DNA of 64,000 nucleotides from Prochilodus magdalenae (GCA_024036415.1 JAMWET010000031.1:62001-126000); one strand, 5' to 3'; counted from the stretch's first letter, positions 21,947 through 33,859 are shown. Translations and numbers: made by a program. The notes: generated by a model from the letters alone, not told the origin.

Positions 21947-23566
21947 CAGGTGCTGTTCATATAATTAGAATATCATGAAAAAGTTGATTTATTTCAGTAA
22001 TTCCATTCAAAAAGTGAAACTTGTATATTATATTCATTCATTACACACAGACTGATATATATCAAGTGTTTTTTTTTTTTTATTTTGATGATTATAATTG
22101 ACAACTAATAAAAACCCCAAATTCAGTATCTCAGAAAACTAGAATATCGCTTAAGACCAATACAAAACAAGGATTTTTAGAAATGTTGACCAACTGAAAA
22201 GTATGAACATGAAAAGGATGAGCATGTACAGAACTCAATACTTAGTTGGGACTCCTTTTTCCTGGCTTACTGCAGAAAGGCGGCATGGCAAGGAGTCCAT
22301 CGGTCTGTGGCACTGCTTAGGTGTTATGAGAGCCCAGGTTGCTCTGATAGTGGCCTTCAGCTCTTCTGCATTGTTGGATCTGGTGTATCACATCTTCCTC
22401 TTCACAATACCCCATAGATTTTCTACGGGGTTAAGGTCAGGCGAGGTTGCTGGCCAATTAAGAACAGGGATACCATGGTCCTTAAACCAGGTACTGGTAG
22501 CTTTGGCACTGTGTGCAGGTGCCAAGTCCTGTTGGAAAATTAGATCTGCATCTCCATAAAGTTGGAGTTGGCCAGCAGCAGGAAGCATGAAGTGCTCTAA
22601 AAACCTTCTTGGTTGACAGCTGCGTTGACCTTGGACCTCAGAAAACACAGTGGACCAACACCAGCAGATGACATGGCATCCCAAACCATCACTGACTGTG
22701 GAAACTTTACGCTGGACCTCAAGCAACATGCATTCTGTGCCTCTCCTCTCTTCCTCCAGACTCTGGGACCTTGATTTCCAAAGGAAACGCAAAATTTACT
22801 TTCATCAGAGAACACAACTTTGGACCACTCAGCAGCAGTCCAGTCCTTTTTGTCTTTAGACGCTTCTGACGCTGTCTCTTGTCCAAGAGTGGCTTGACAC
22901 AAGTAATGCGACAGCTGAAACCCATGTCTTGCATGCGTCTGTGCTCTTGAAGCACTGACTCCAGCTGCAGTCCCCTCTTTGTGAATCTCCCCCACATTTT
23001 TGAATGGGTTTGGTTCCACACTCCTCTCCAGGGTGCGGTTATCCCTATTACTTGTACACTTTTTTCTACCGCATCTTTTCATTCCCTTCGCCTCTCTATT
23101 AATGTGCTTGGACACAGAGCTCTGTGAACAGCCAGCCTCTTTAGCAATGACCTTTTGTGTCTTGCCCTCCTTGTGCAAGGTGTCAATGATCGTCTTTTGG
23201 ACAACTGTCATGTCAGCAGTTGTCCACATGATTGTGTAGCCTAAAGAACTAGACTGAGAGACCATTTAAAGGTCTTTGCAGGTGTTTTGAGTTAATTAGC
23301 TGATTAGAATGTGGCACGAGGTGTCTTCAATATATACTTCAATATAACCTTTTCACAATATTCTAATTTTCTGAGATACTGAATTTGGGGTTTTCATTAG
23401 TTGTCAGTTATAATCATCAAAATTAAAAGAAATAAACACTTGAAATATATCAATTTGTGTTTAATGCATGAATATATTACAAGTGAATACAAGTTTTACT
23501 TTTTGAATGGAATTACTGGAATAAATCAACTTTTTCATGATATTCTAATTTTATGACCAGCACCTG
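21947..23566 (-). mobile_element. Tc1-like transposon, 1.6 kb
   Basis: TA-flanked element with ends CAGGTGCTGTTCATATAATT and (reverse complement) CAGGTGCTGGTCATAAAATT. The inverted repeats are about 200 bp and retain the inner TTGATTTATT(T/C)CAGTAATTCCATTCAAAAAGT block on both sides. This is the IR/DR-type layout of fish Tc1 elements. Length is typical of a full-size copy. Confidence 0.92.
22235..23265 (-). pseudogene. Tc1-like transposase, frameshifted
   Basis: Minus-strand transposase. The N-terminal paired-like helix-turn-helix is visible (IIDTLHKEGKTQKVIAKEAG, CSQSSVSKHINREAKG). The catalytic core follows: VVFSDESKFCVSFGNQGPRV with the first Asp, IFQQDLAPAHSAKATSTWF with the second, and NWPATSPDLNPVENLWGIVK with the Glu. 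The three parts are in different frames: a double frameshift near 22900-22960, another near 22600. KRKM then runs into a TGA in place of an arginine codon. The last codons before a stop at 22235-22237 remain recognisable. It is non-functional although the termini are well preserved. Confidence 0.88.
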
Positions 23567-24040
23567 TATATATAACCATTGCCTGTACTATTAAAAATAG
23601 GTCTATATTCTTTAAAAAATGCTTGTCATATCATGGAAGTACTATGCAAAACCCTTTTTATATAAAAGAAATAGAGCATCTAAATGAAAGCCTTTTTCAG
23701 ATTGCCTTTAAGGACATTAATGGATGGGTGTTCCTTTATAATACTTTTTTAAAAGCATTTTGTAGGAATTCTCCACCAGATGTGGATCTTCTATGGAACT
23801 GCTGTCAAAGCATTTGTATCTTTCCTACATTTCACAGTGTACTGGTGTTTCTATATTTTTATTCAATGTGGAAGCATCTCAACGGATGAGACATTTTTAG
23901 ATGAACACAGTGCTTTTGCAAAAATCAACTGCTGTTCTGTCCACTCTGATTGGTCACTTTCTGTATGAGACTTCACACATTCCATAGACACACAGGACAG
24001 AGCTCTGGATGCATGAAAAATCTAATCCCCATCACCCAGA
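23567..24040. other. Intron, no gene seen
   Basis: No recognisable repeat or coding sequence between the Tc1 element and the TG repeat at 24041. Confidence 0.4.
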
Positions 24041-24098
24041 GTGTGTGTGTGTGTGTTTGTGTGTGCATGTGTTTGTGTGTGTGTGTGTGTGTGTGTTT
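24041..24098. repeat. (TG)n microsatellite
   Basis: GT/TG repeat with two TT interruptions, just upstream of the LINE. Confidence 0.95.
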
Positions 24099-24099
24099 A

Positions 24100-24590
24100 C
24101 AGATTATTCATCCAGAATTTAGAAAAGAGCAAGACTCGTAAGCGGAGCTTAGACTCTCAGTTAGAGGCTGCAGATGCCTCAGGGAAAGTTAGCACATCCT
24201 TAACTACAGCAGCAGAGCCCTCACCGCGGTGCGAATGGGTATCATTTCGGCGGCATAGAAGCAAAGTTAATGCTAAAGCTAATACTAAACTGGCCCACTT
24301 GAGCACCTCTGCCCCCGAATTATGTGTTTGTCTGTGAAAGTCAGGCTATTATTAAAGAGGTGTGTCAATTAGCCCAGAGATGTCGTAACATGCTCTGGCC
24401 CTTCTAAGTTCGACGTGGCGCCAAAATCTACGAAGGTTATGGTCGCTGAACTGTTGGTTGTCCGAGTGGTGCTCAGAAAACAATGTGGGCTTTGTAGACA
24501 ATTGGTCTACATTTGGGGGTAAGCCTGGTCCTTTGAGTCGGGACAATATCCAACCCTCACGGGAAGGTGCTGCTCTCATTTCCTGTAATA
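24100..24590 (+). pseudogene. L2-type LINE, ORF1 remnant with esterase tail
   Basis: Plus strand, start of a degraded L2/CR1-type LINE. A Ser/Arg-rich segment (EPSPRCEWVSFRRHRSKVNA) is followed in another frame by [20 protein letters not shown] and [20 protein letters not shown]. The latter matches the end of the SGNH-type esterase domain found in ORF1 of some L2/CR1 LINEs, where DxxH(P) carries the catalytic Asp and His. Here the His position reads Gln (DNIQPS). Stops and frameshifts remove any function. Confidence 0.6.
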
Positions 24591-24899
24591 CAGCATGAAG
24601 TCTTAATCAGAGTATGAGAGTTAATCGCTGACAAACCAGGGCTGAGACCAGGCAGCAGACAAACAGGCTAAACCAACTGTCTGGTAGTTGCCTAGAGATG
24701 CCACATATAATCCATAAAATTGTGCCTGTTCCCCTGAATCAAACAAAATTTTAAAAAGCGGCAAAAAAATTAATCTTACTTAATTTTACTTATTTACTTA
24801 CTTAACTTAATTTGTATCAGACCAGTTCAACCAGTTCACAATGAAAGCACTGCTCTGCTCAGTTTTTGTTAATTAACTTATTATACAGATCATAACTGA

Positions 24900-27388
24900 T
24901 CATAATTTTGATATACTGTGTCTCACAGAAACGTGGATTAGACATGAAAAGTATTCAGCTTTAAATGAAGCCACACTGACAGGCTATGGTTACGTACACC
25001 ACTAATTTTAACCTTTGGAGCAAACATAGATAATCTAACTATACTTCCTCAGACCTCAGCAGTCTCAGATCTAATCTCATATGAAATCAGCTTTAGTCAT
25101 ATTATAGGTTTATCCACACAATATTGTGTTAAGCACGTTATGACATTCTCTACACCTCGCAGCTTTATCGAAAACCTTCCAGATCTATCAAATTCTATTC
25201 TAATGCTTGGAGACACTTTTCACTCTACTTTTAACAAGAAAAAACTTGCTGCATGGTACAATGACCACACTCGAGCTCTAAAACAGACTGTCAGACAACT
25301 AGAGCGTAAATGTCACCTGACTAAACTTGGAATATTCCAGTCTGCCTGGAAGGATCTCTAAATTAACCAAGAATCAATCTGCGACTGAACCCCAGATACC
25401 ATTAGCATACAGTAGCAATGGTAAAAATACAAAATGCACATTTACCAGCTACAAGTGTACTGCCCAGTGAAGCTAATGCCGATTTAAAGCACAGTATAAC
25501 TACTACAGAGAGGCTGGAATCTTTTACTCTACTTCAACAAACAGAGCTATTTCAAATCATTTCGTCCTCAAAATCATCTACATGCATACTAGATCCAGTT
25601 CTGACTAGTTTACTGAAGAAAGTTCTGCCAAAAATAACCAAGCCTCTTCTGTCTATAATAAACTCACCTCTTAGCCTTGGTTACGTCCCAAATTCCCTTA
25701 AATTAGCAGTAATTAAACTTTTCATTAAAAAAACTAATCTTGATCCTTATGAGCTAGCAAACTACAGACTTATTTAAAATATTGCATTTATATTAAAGAT
25801 TTTAAAGAAAGCTGTAGCACAACAGTTAAGTTCCTATCTTAATGGAAATAACACATAAAAAATGTTAGTATTTAATGTCTGGATTTATTGTAGTACTGAG
25901 ACAGTACTAGTGGAAACTGTAAATGATCTGTTATTATTCTCTGACAGAGGAAACCATATTGGTTCTGCTTGATCTTAGTGTAGCATTTGGCACAATAGAC
26001 CTCTCCATCCTACTAGATAGTCTGGAAAACCTTGTAGGAGTAACAGGAAAAGATCTTTCATGGTTCAGATCTTACTTAAGCAACTGCTTATATAAAATAT
26101 GATAAGTGAATCATCCACTCATACAAAAGTAAAGTTTGGTGTTCCACAGGGATCTGTCTTAGGACCCATGTTATTTACCTGATATATGATACCACTATAC
26201 CATAATAATCAGAAAACATAACATCAGTTTCCATTTCTATGCCGATGACACACAATTGTATATTTCAGCTAGACCAGATGATCCACGTCACCTTAATAAG
26301 ATAAGAGGACTGTGTTAAAGACATAAAAGACCGGATGTCAAGTAACTTCCTCCTACTCAACTTAGACAAAACAGAAGTTCCTCTTCTTGGTCCCAAAACT
26401 GTTAGAAACAAGCTGTCTGTGTTATCATCTAATCCTAATAGCTTCTTAGTCACACCAGGTACCTCTGTTAAAAGTCTTGGTGTCACGATTGATCCTTATT
26501 GGACTTTCAATGAGCATATTATTAAAATCACTAAAATAGCTTTTCTACATCTACGTAATATTGCGAAACTAAGAAATGCACCATCCCCACAGGATGCAGA
26601 ACAGCTAGTTCACGCCTTTATTACTTCACTGTTGGAGTATTGTAATGCCCTGCTCTCTGGTTGTTCCAGCAAAAGCCTTGACAAACTTAAAAGTGTGGGC
26701 TCTCTATTAGTGTCTGGAATTAACAAAGTTGCATTAGGGCGCAGAGCCTTTTTATACAAGGCCCCCCAGCCTAGACACAGCCTCAATCTTTAAATCCAGA
26801 CTTGTTGAAGGTGCAGCGGAGGGGTGCTGACTTCTCAGGGAGCCCTCACGTCTTTGTTACCTTCTGGCTGTCCCTTTTGGTTATGCTTTAATAGCCAGAG
26901 TCACTGCTGCACTTTGTTATCACCATATAGTGTGTTCAGATCTTCTGTCAGAGCTAACAGTCTGTATGTTCTCATTGCCTGAGCTGAACTGCTGCCCATC
27001 CTGTGCGGTCTGATGCTGTTGCTGCATCTGCTTTTACAAGGTGCCACTGCTTGTCTTTAACCACCACGGAGCCCCTGGCTGTCCTGCACTTTGGAAGCTT
27101 GGCCTGCATCCTGGTGACCCATCCAATGACCCAACTACTTAATTACGGACTATTCAGACATTTTTTCCTCTACCTTACAAACCACTGAACGCTTCTTTCC
27201 TTTGCTTTTCTTGTTATTTGGTGTTTCCCTTTTGAGTCTTGGTTCCTCTTGTGGTTTCTTCCTTTTGAACGAAGAGTCGTTCCTTGCCGCTGTTGCCATT
27301 GGCTTGCGCACTGGTGGCTCAGACACCAGATTCTTTGTAAAGCTGCTTTGTGACATCTGTTGTAAAAAGCGCTATATAAATAAATGTT
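24900..27388 (+). pseudogene. L2-type LINE, endonuclease and reverse transcriptase remnants
   Basis: Continuation of the same plus-strand LINE. Near 24900, FDILCLTETWIRHEKYSALN is the TETW block of the AP-type endonuclease. The region 25418-25777 carries LLQQTELFQIISSSKSSTCI through YELANYRLI, upstream of the RT core. The RT core is broken but shows a VLLDLSVAFGTIDLSILL-type A box (25955-26010), a GVPQGSVLGPMLF box near 26140, and an FYADDTQLYIS box near 26235. The thumb follows at 26335-26793 (LLLNLDKTEVPLLGPKT, SLLEYCNALLSGCSS). The tail TTTGTAAAGCTGCTTTGTGA ... AAAAGCGCTATATAAATAAA at 27331-27388 is the classic L2 3' end. Internal stops and a large deletion between thumb and tail. Confidence 0.88.
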
Positions 27389-28190
27389 GACTTTTGAAAA
27401 AAGTAAGACTTTAAGAAAGAAACTTGGGAGGGACATGCCCTCCAACTTGGTCTATAATGGATTCATAATGGAGTTGTGGCTAGAGCCTTTGGGTGCTGTT
27501 TTGTTTTTTTGTAGTCAGTGATTGTTTGAAATATGGAACACAGATACACCACCAGATACTAGGTTTCTTCCATGGTGATGCTCTGCCTGGCATTTACTCC
27601 AGCTATCATCAGTTGCTGCTTGTTCTTCGGGTGTTTCATCTACAGTTTTTATCCTTAGGTAAGGATGAAAAGCATGCTCAGCTGGAGTGTGGTTACATGA
27701 TAAACCTGGCCATTACAGAACATTTTGCTTGGAACTCATTGGCTTGCTTCAATCATTGGGTCCTTTTTTCTTAAGTTGTTCTTGATGTCCAACTGCTGTG
27801 AAGGGTTTCACAAAGGAAGAATATCTCTGTCATTCACCACATTTGTTTTCTGTTATCATCCAGCATTTTTTTTATGTTCACCAGTGCCTTCTTTCTGTCA
27901 AAGAATGTACCAAGTAGACTATAAATATAAAATTTTATATATATTATTTACATGACAATTGCAGTACATTTAAAACTAAATGCTCCATGTGGAGGCTGTA
28001 CCTTTTCTCAGTTTTCTTACTGCTCTACTACATCTTCCAAGCTTCCACATATACACATGATGAGTGCATAATTATCAGTTACATTTTAAACTGTTCAAGC
28101 TTATTCTCCACGGTCCTCCACACATATATCATATAAATGTCTGTGTACTCAATAACAGTTTCCTTTGTCTATGTGTGTTTGTATATTCAG
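27389..28190. other. Intron, no gene seen
   Basis: Intronic sequence between the L2 tail and the exon at 28191. No convincing repeat recognised. Confidence 0.4.
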
Positions 28191-28405
28191 GTAAAGGTGA
28201 CCTGATTGGAGCCAATTTGTCTGTGGAAAACCGAGTGATAAAGACTAATGCGGATGTAAAAGCACTGACATACTGTGATCTGCAATGCATTAATCTGAGG
28301 GGTCTGTATGAGGTGCTGGACCTCTACCCTGAGTACTCCCACCGCTTCGTCCAGGACATCACTCACGACCTCACCTACAACCTGAGAGAGGGACAAGAAA
28401 GTCAT
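28191..28405 (+). CDS. kcnh8: kcnh8-like channel, exon: end of cNBHD
   Basis: Third kcnh8-like exon. It starts after GTATATTCAG at 28190, completes a glycine codon split with the previous exon, and reads 71 codons to the donor GTAAGT at 28406. The peptide [18 protein letters not shown] finishes the beta-roll. Then [20 protein letters not shown] and [12 protein letters not shown] form the terminal helix region, ending NLREGQESH. The GANLS loop, the DLQCI segment and VLDLYPEY fit KCNH8 better than my recollection of KCNH3 (a GCEL-type loop) or KCNH4 (a longer inserted loop). This exon is the main reason for choosing the kcnh8 symbol. Orthology still needs a tree. It leaves in phase 0, directly into the microexon at 30518. 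Confidence 0.9.
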
Positions 28406-29579
28406 GTAAGTACTAAGCTTATATACTATAAATGTTTTACTAGACAACTGGTTTTGTTGGCTTTCTTTAAAGGATGGCAAATGCCAGGTTTTTCTTTCAT
28501 TTTAATTAATTACAGTATACAAGACCAAAGTTAAAATTCATGTAGATTAAGGTTTTGATGCACTGATAGAATAGAATGCAGTAAGAAAGTAGCAAGTGAT
28601 TGCATCAATTTGTTGCAATTATTATCATATATCATTATTGAAGATATTTGGCAAGGATCTCACCACACCCACATTTGCTAATCAACAAACCTTGTCAACT
28701 CTTGTCACTTACACTTGCAGAGGTACCTGTTGGATTCAATATGATTCTAGGGGACTTCTTATTTAGTCTACACTCATTTAGTCTAATTTTTTTTTCTTAA
28801 TTTTGGTATAAAGTATGTTTTACAGTTTTGGGGCATTGAAGGATTAGCATGCTAATGTTAGCTATCGTTAGCTATGTGAATAAGAAGCCAAGCTAGTGCT
28901 GCTTAAATTTTAGCAGAATTATGACATACTGTAAAATTAAAGGATGCCTAAATACACTGCTCTGCTACAAGCTCTACAAATGATAAAAATGTATAAGCAG
29001 ATTTTTTGAGTATTGCTGATGATATGGTACCTGTTTTGTTTTTTAATGCGTTACAGTTTTCTCAGTGTACTTGATCTAGGGGTCTGTCTCGCCACAAATT
29101 ACTTACCTACCTAGCCTACTCCAAGCTTGGTTTGATCCAGCCCTCATGTCTGTGGAGACAATGTTTGTTGTACAGTTATAAACTTTACTTTCTTTTTACC
29201 TCCTACGATGCTTTTTCCTCTCACTTGAGAATCATGGACTACACATGGTACAGTAATAACACAGAAGTTCTTAATGGACTCCTGGTGACTAAAGGACCCT
29301 GCTAATATTGCACTAGCCTTCATGACAGTTGTCATAAGCCTGCATAACAATTCCTAAGCACTTTGGCACTAGAAAAACCATAGCAACACATGAAACATTA
29401 CAAACACAAAACTAATGTCTTAAATAAGGTCAAAAAGACTTTCGTTGAATCAGCCTTTATAAATGTTTATGTAGGATTATGTCATTTGTCATGAGATGAC
29501 TTGGTTATTACACTCTTGTTTTGCTTTTCTTATGATATTCACACCAAATTAAAAAAAAATGATTATGCTCACTTTAAAA
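28406..29579. other. Intron, no gene seen
   Basis: AT-rich sequence after the cNBHD exon. A region near 29280-29520 has a repeat-like feel but could not be assigned. Confidence 0.35.
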
Positions 29580-30085
29580 CGTACGAATTATTGATGTGCT
29601 TTGGCCTGAAATGTTGTGTACATGCTCTGCTGCTGAGAAATGAGCCTTAAGTTCACACAAGGTCACTTTGCAATGCTCACACTGGGTATAAAATATGGTG
29701 TAGGTCATCTCTCATCATTTATACAGGGCTGTGCTTGCCAGTGGAGGGCATCTGTTGGGTCATGTTGACAAACACAGTGGTTGATGCTTTTCTTCGAAAG
29801 TGCCATTCAAAATGTAAAACAAAGCCTTCCTACCTTCTTAAAAAAAAAAAAAAATCAAATTTAACATCAAATCAAATAAAGATATTTTCCTAAGAGCTTC
29901 TCAAGCCTGTCCTCTGCATGCTCTGCATTTTTGCGTAATAGTTAAGGCTTGTTCCTGAACCTCGGTATCCTTCATGTTCACTTCCTTATCATCTGTAACA
30001 TCTGACTCCTCTTCCTCTGTGTCAGTATCCAGGTGTGCATTTCCCAAAACCATAGTTGCTACTACGTTAGCAACTGACATAGTTT
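29580..30085 (-). pseudogene. Unidentified acidic/zinc-ligand ORF remnant
   Basis: On the minus strand an ATG at about 30080 opens a reading frame of about 60 codons: VANVVATMVLGNAHLDTDTE, an acidic EEEESDVTDDKEV stretch, then TQKCRACRG, then a stop. About 300 bp further along, QCEHCKVTLCELKAHFSAAE shows a C-x2-C ... H cluster. The two pieces look like the acidic start and the Cys-rich end of one protein, possibly a transposase such as piggyBac type. The catalytic part is not seen and the identity is unproven. Confidence 0.25.
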
Positions 30086-30517
30086 AGAACAGAGCTTTTC
30101 AGATCAAACCATTCTGGATAACATTGTTTACATAGTAATAATTAAATTTATGCAGAAAGTTTGGAAAATCAATTCCCCTTAAACACATTTTAAAATGTTA
30201 ACCATGACACCATTATCTGTTATAATATGTATTTTAGATGTATGTATTTATTATAAACAGGTATTTAATATCTCTTGGCCTTCAAACATTAAAAACAGGA
30301 ACTCATTTTCATTTAAAACAGGAGTTTTATGCTATAAATGGGGCTTAAAATTTAAAAGTTAAAAGGTAAAATCATTCTAAGGGGCTTTTATATGTAGTGA
30401 CATGGCCACCTACAAATGAATTGGAAACATTGTGTATAATCAATCTGTGCAAGAAATGATTTTTAAAGTGCATGTCTGTGTGTGTTTGTGTGTGTCTATG
30501 TGTGCTTCACTTCTCAG

Positions 30518-30556
30518 GTGATATCCAGGTTATCCAGCAAGTCTATGGACACACAG
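30518..30556 (+). CDS. kcnh8: kcnh8-like channel, 39-base microexon
   Basis: A 39-base exon of 13 codons encoding VISRLSSKSMDTQ. The acceptor is TTCTCAG ending at 30517 and the donor GTGCAT starts at 30557. It is phase 0 at both ends, so including or skipping it keeps frame. Human KCNH8 has a closely similar stretch (VISRLSNKSMVSQ, from memory) immediately after the NLREGHESD segment, exactly where this peptide falls. That match, in a 4.3-kb gap between two solid exons, is what identifies so short an exon. It encodes a small Ser-rich piece of the cytoplasmic tail just after the cNBHD, which could carry phosphorylation sites (inference). Confidence 0.85.
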
Positions 30557-31252
30557 GTGCATCTTTACATCTCCTGTCAATCATCCTCCACTTTTCTGCT
30601 AACAATAGCTCGTAGATCATAATAGCTCTGGGCTCATTTTCCTTAACGATGATCCATTTCTCGCATCATTTGCCTAATGAGGGGAAGCTAAGAGCACTAC
30701 AGTACCAGAACAGTGGATATAGAGAGAAAAGGAGAGAGATAGAGAAAGAAGGAATGTGATGATGATGATGATGGTGACGACAATGAGCGTTCTTTTTAGC
30801 CTTTGGTCCTTCCATGCCTAAACTCATACTGTCAGAAGGAGAAGTGCAGGAAGAGCTTAAGAAGAAAAAAGTTGGGCATGGAGTGAAACATGTGGAGAGT
30901 AAGAGAAAGAGCTAATTGAAGTTGTGGTTGAACTACTGCTTAGGGAAAATGCCACTCTTTCAATAACAGTTTGACCGAACCTCAATTATTCAACAGGGAA
31001 AATTGCCGGATTAGACCATGAAAATATTTGAAAGCGTGATTAAATAGTTATAAATCCAAAAGGAGTTGGGGTATGGTCCAGCAGACACCCATACATTCAT
31101 TCCCTTCATTCCTCAACATTACTTATATTTTAGTAGTTGAGTATTTAGTAGAGTGATTAGAGTCACAATTACCCATTTAAGTTTGGTTAATTAATTTTCC
31201 AACAACTAATCGATTATATTTTACATTGTAATATCAGCTGCATTTGAAATAT

Positions 31253-31331
31253 ATCAATCAATCAATCAATACTTATTTGTATAGCACTTTGTACAGCTAA
31301 CATTGCCTCAAAGCAGCTTTACAGAAAAAAA
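31253..31331 (-). mobile_element. L2/SINE 3' tail
   Basis: Reverse complement reads CTGTAAAGCTGCTTTGAGGC ... GTACAAAGTGCTATACAAAT followed by (ATTG)n. This is the same tail design as the L2 end at 27331-27388. It is either a 5'-truncated LINE or a SINE using that tail. Confidence 0.7.
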
Positions 31332-31525
31332 AAAGAAAAAAGAAAAACACAGAGTTAATGTTCAGGCGTATAAAAGGGAAACTTGGTTCAAGCCCCCGTG
31401 AGCAAAAGTGCTTTATTTAATTTCTATTTTTGTGTGTCTTGCCTTTTATATACTTTTGAAAAGGGCATGCATCCTGAATTTTTTAAATTCTTAAATTATT
31501 GACATTTGTGTAGTTTTACAAACTA

Positions 31526-32205
31526 CAGTGGCCGACAAGTGCAAAACAATTTAACATTTCAGAAAAGAAATTGCATTCATGAAAACAAAATTTTACAAGG
31601 AAAAAATAATTACATTTTGGAAACAAAATTACGAAAGTTAAAACAAATGAAAAGAATTTGCATTCATGAAAACAAAGTTACAGAAGCAAAAACTATTTTA
31701 CAAGGACAAAATAAAAAAATATGTTTCGGAAACAAAATTACAAAAGTAAAAACAAATTTACAAAACACTTTCACCGGTACTGAAACAATTTACAAACTGC
31801 AAATTTTGATGGAAAGGGTAGGTCTAACACGCAGGAAGTGCTTTGTCAATCAAAGTATTTCGCAGTGGTAGAGTGAGTGGGGAAAAAAGGCACACTTTTG
31901 TTTTTCCTGTTGAAGAGTTTTAGAAGGATAGAGGAAAAGGTAATAGAAAAACAAAAGTGTGCCAACTGGCTAAAATGTGTCCCACAAAATAGACAAAACA
32001 TGCTTTAGCGTTGTCACCATCCACTCCACTCACTTTACCCCCACGAAAGTTTTTCGGTACTGGTAAAGGTGTTTCAAGTCTTGTAATTTTTTTGTATGTT
32101 TTTCATTTTTGTGCTTTTGTTTTCTGAAATGTTATATTTTGTTTGTAAATTTGTTTTTATTTTTGTAATTTTGTTTTCAGTTGATTTTGCATTTTTCGGG
32201 CACAG
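31526..32205. mobile_element. 680-bp MITE with A-rich/T-rich palindromic arms
   Basis: TA-flanked. Left end CAGTGGCCGACAAGTGCAAA; the right end in reverse complement is CTGTGCCCGAAAAATGCAAA. The left arm is an A-rich string of ACAAAATTACAAAAGTAAAA-type repeats and the right arm is its T-rich mirror. The 121-codon frame at 31506-31871 is a low-complexity by-product of these repeats and not a gene. Confidence 0.7.
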
Positions 32206-32738
32206 TAATAATCAATAATATGGCAATTTTAATTCTCTCTTTGTCTTTAGACCTAAAGAGGCTATTATTGTACTTTTTACAGAATGTTCACATTAGCAGG
32301 ATAATGCATTAGCAGCAAATATTCCCCCAAGTTTGTCTTTTGTCTGGGGTCTTCCCACACCCATGTAATTTATTAATCTGAGTATTTTGAGTCAGTCAGT
32401 TCATCTGCCAAAGCTGAAAAAATGTAAACTTACATCATCACTTGCTGCTGGATGCTTCTAAGCTATGGCAGGGTGCCTGTGGTCCTGTCATATTTATGTA
32501 ACATCGAATGTAAATCAGCTTTTTTTGATTGGCTGTCATGCACCCTGCTTCAGTTCAGTGTTTTTTGTGACAACAGTAAATTAAAAACACTCTTTTTAAG
32601 TTCATAAGTCATTGCCAAGTTGCAAGCCATACGTGCACTTGTATTCTATGAATGTAGGCTTAATAGAAAGTGTTACTCAATCTTGTTTATAAAAGACTTA
32701 TGCTGGAATAATTGTGTGCATATTTGTTCTCTTTATAG

Positions 32739-32959
32739 GTAGAGGGAAAGGGCAATGGAGGAATGATCAAGTGCTTTCCTCCAATAGCCGAGCAGAAGGA
32801 AGAGGAAGATGATGATCAGATCCTCTACTTAAGAGCTGTAAATGAAAGTACTGGACACAGACCCTCACTAATTCAGGGCTCAAAGCAACAAAACGACAAA
32901 GAGCTTCACATTCAGCAGCCTGCAGTGACCAAAGTTGACCCCTCCAGTCTCAGTCCTAG
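32739..32959 (+). CDS. kcnh8: kcnh8-like channel, exon: acidic variable tail
   Basis: Kcnh8-like exon in the cytoplasmic tail. The acceptor TTTATAG ends at 32738 and the donor GTACAT starts at 32960. It reads 73 codons plus two bases. The peptide has KGNGGMIKCFPPIAEQKEEE followed by an Asp run and ends PSSLSPR. Human KCNH8 also has a KGNG motif, a short basic/proline stretch and a Glu-rich run here (family knowledge). The distal part is shorter than the mammalian version, and the SLSPR end joins RVVDG in the next exon, matching the mammalian DLSPRIVDG junction. The phase 2 exit agrees with the single base needed at 35374. Confidence 0.85.
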
Positions 32960-33033
32960 GTACATATACATACATGCTTGCCGGACATGGTGAAAATACA
33001 TAGTAGTAGGAGCTAAAGGGATATAATCACTTT

Positions 33034-33381
33034 GTAGTATGCAGTTGTATGAAAATGTTTGAGTGCCCCTGCTCAAGGTTTGTTGATTTTCTAAATAAAA
33101 ATAAAATATTGAAATCTGATACAGAGAACATACTTCTGAGCATTTTAATGCACAATTAATGTTTTTTTGCTGAATATAAAGTGGGAAAAAGTAAAACATT
33201 AAATGTGTTTTTATACAGAAATGTGCCAGATATCAGCATGTTATCATCAAGTCATAAAAGCAAATAGAGTAATAAAGTGATAGAAATCATGTCATAAAAT
33301 AAGCAAAAAAAGTATGTTCCCTGTCAAGGATGTGTACTTATTTTCACTTAGAAAATCAACTAAACCTTTTGCATACATAGT
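33034..33381. mobile_element. Tc1-type MITE
   Basis: Left end TATGCAGTTGTATGAAAATG and an inner GTTGATTTTCTAAATAAAAA block mirror the right-hand TTAGAAAATCAACTAAACC and TTTTGCATACATA. It is short and without transposase, so non-autonomous. Boundaries are approximate. Confidence 0.5.
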
Positions 33382-33859
33382 TTTTACACTTTTGTTCTTA
33401 ACTTAACATCTGTTAAAGTAGCTATAAAACTAGCTAAAACGTTTGCCTTTTAGCATTTCTGTTGGTCTGTTCATCATTAGTAGTTTACACAATGTAATGT
33501 GCAGCTGGTAGTTTTCAGATGGTTAAAAATGAATGAATTAGTACATAAATAAATAGAGTAGTTACCATGATGACGTATTTATGTGTTCTGATACACACAA
33601 GTTATTGTTGCTAAACACTTCAGAATAACAGACCCTTCCAATTAATTGACTAATGAATGCTCTTAATCTTTCTTTATTGGTTGTTTATTGGTAGTTATAT
33701 AATTGTTGTCTTTGGGCACTAATAAGTCCTACCAGTAGAATTATTAGATTTCCATTATGACTCATCATCAAAAAATGTGTTCCACCCCGAAGGAAGTGTT
33801 GGATTACAATAAATAATAATTAATGAAAAATTAAAACAAATAATATAATATATTTGTAT

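Noticed and set aside
22203..22559. 118-codon plus-strand ORF
   Set aside because: Shadow of the Tc1 transposase on the minus strand.
31506..31871. 121-codon Lys/Asn-rich ORF
   Set aside because: By-product of A-rich repeats in a MITE arm.
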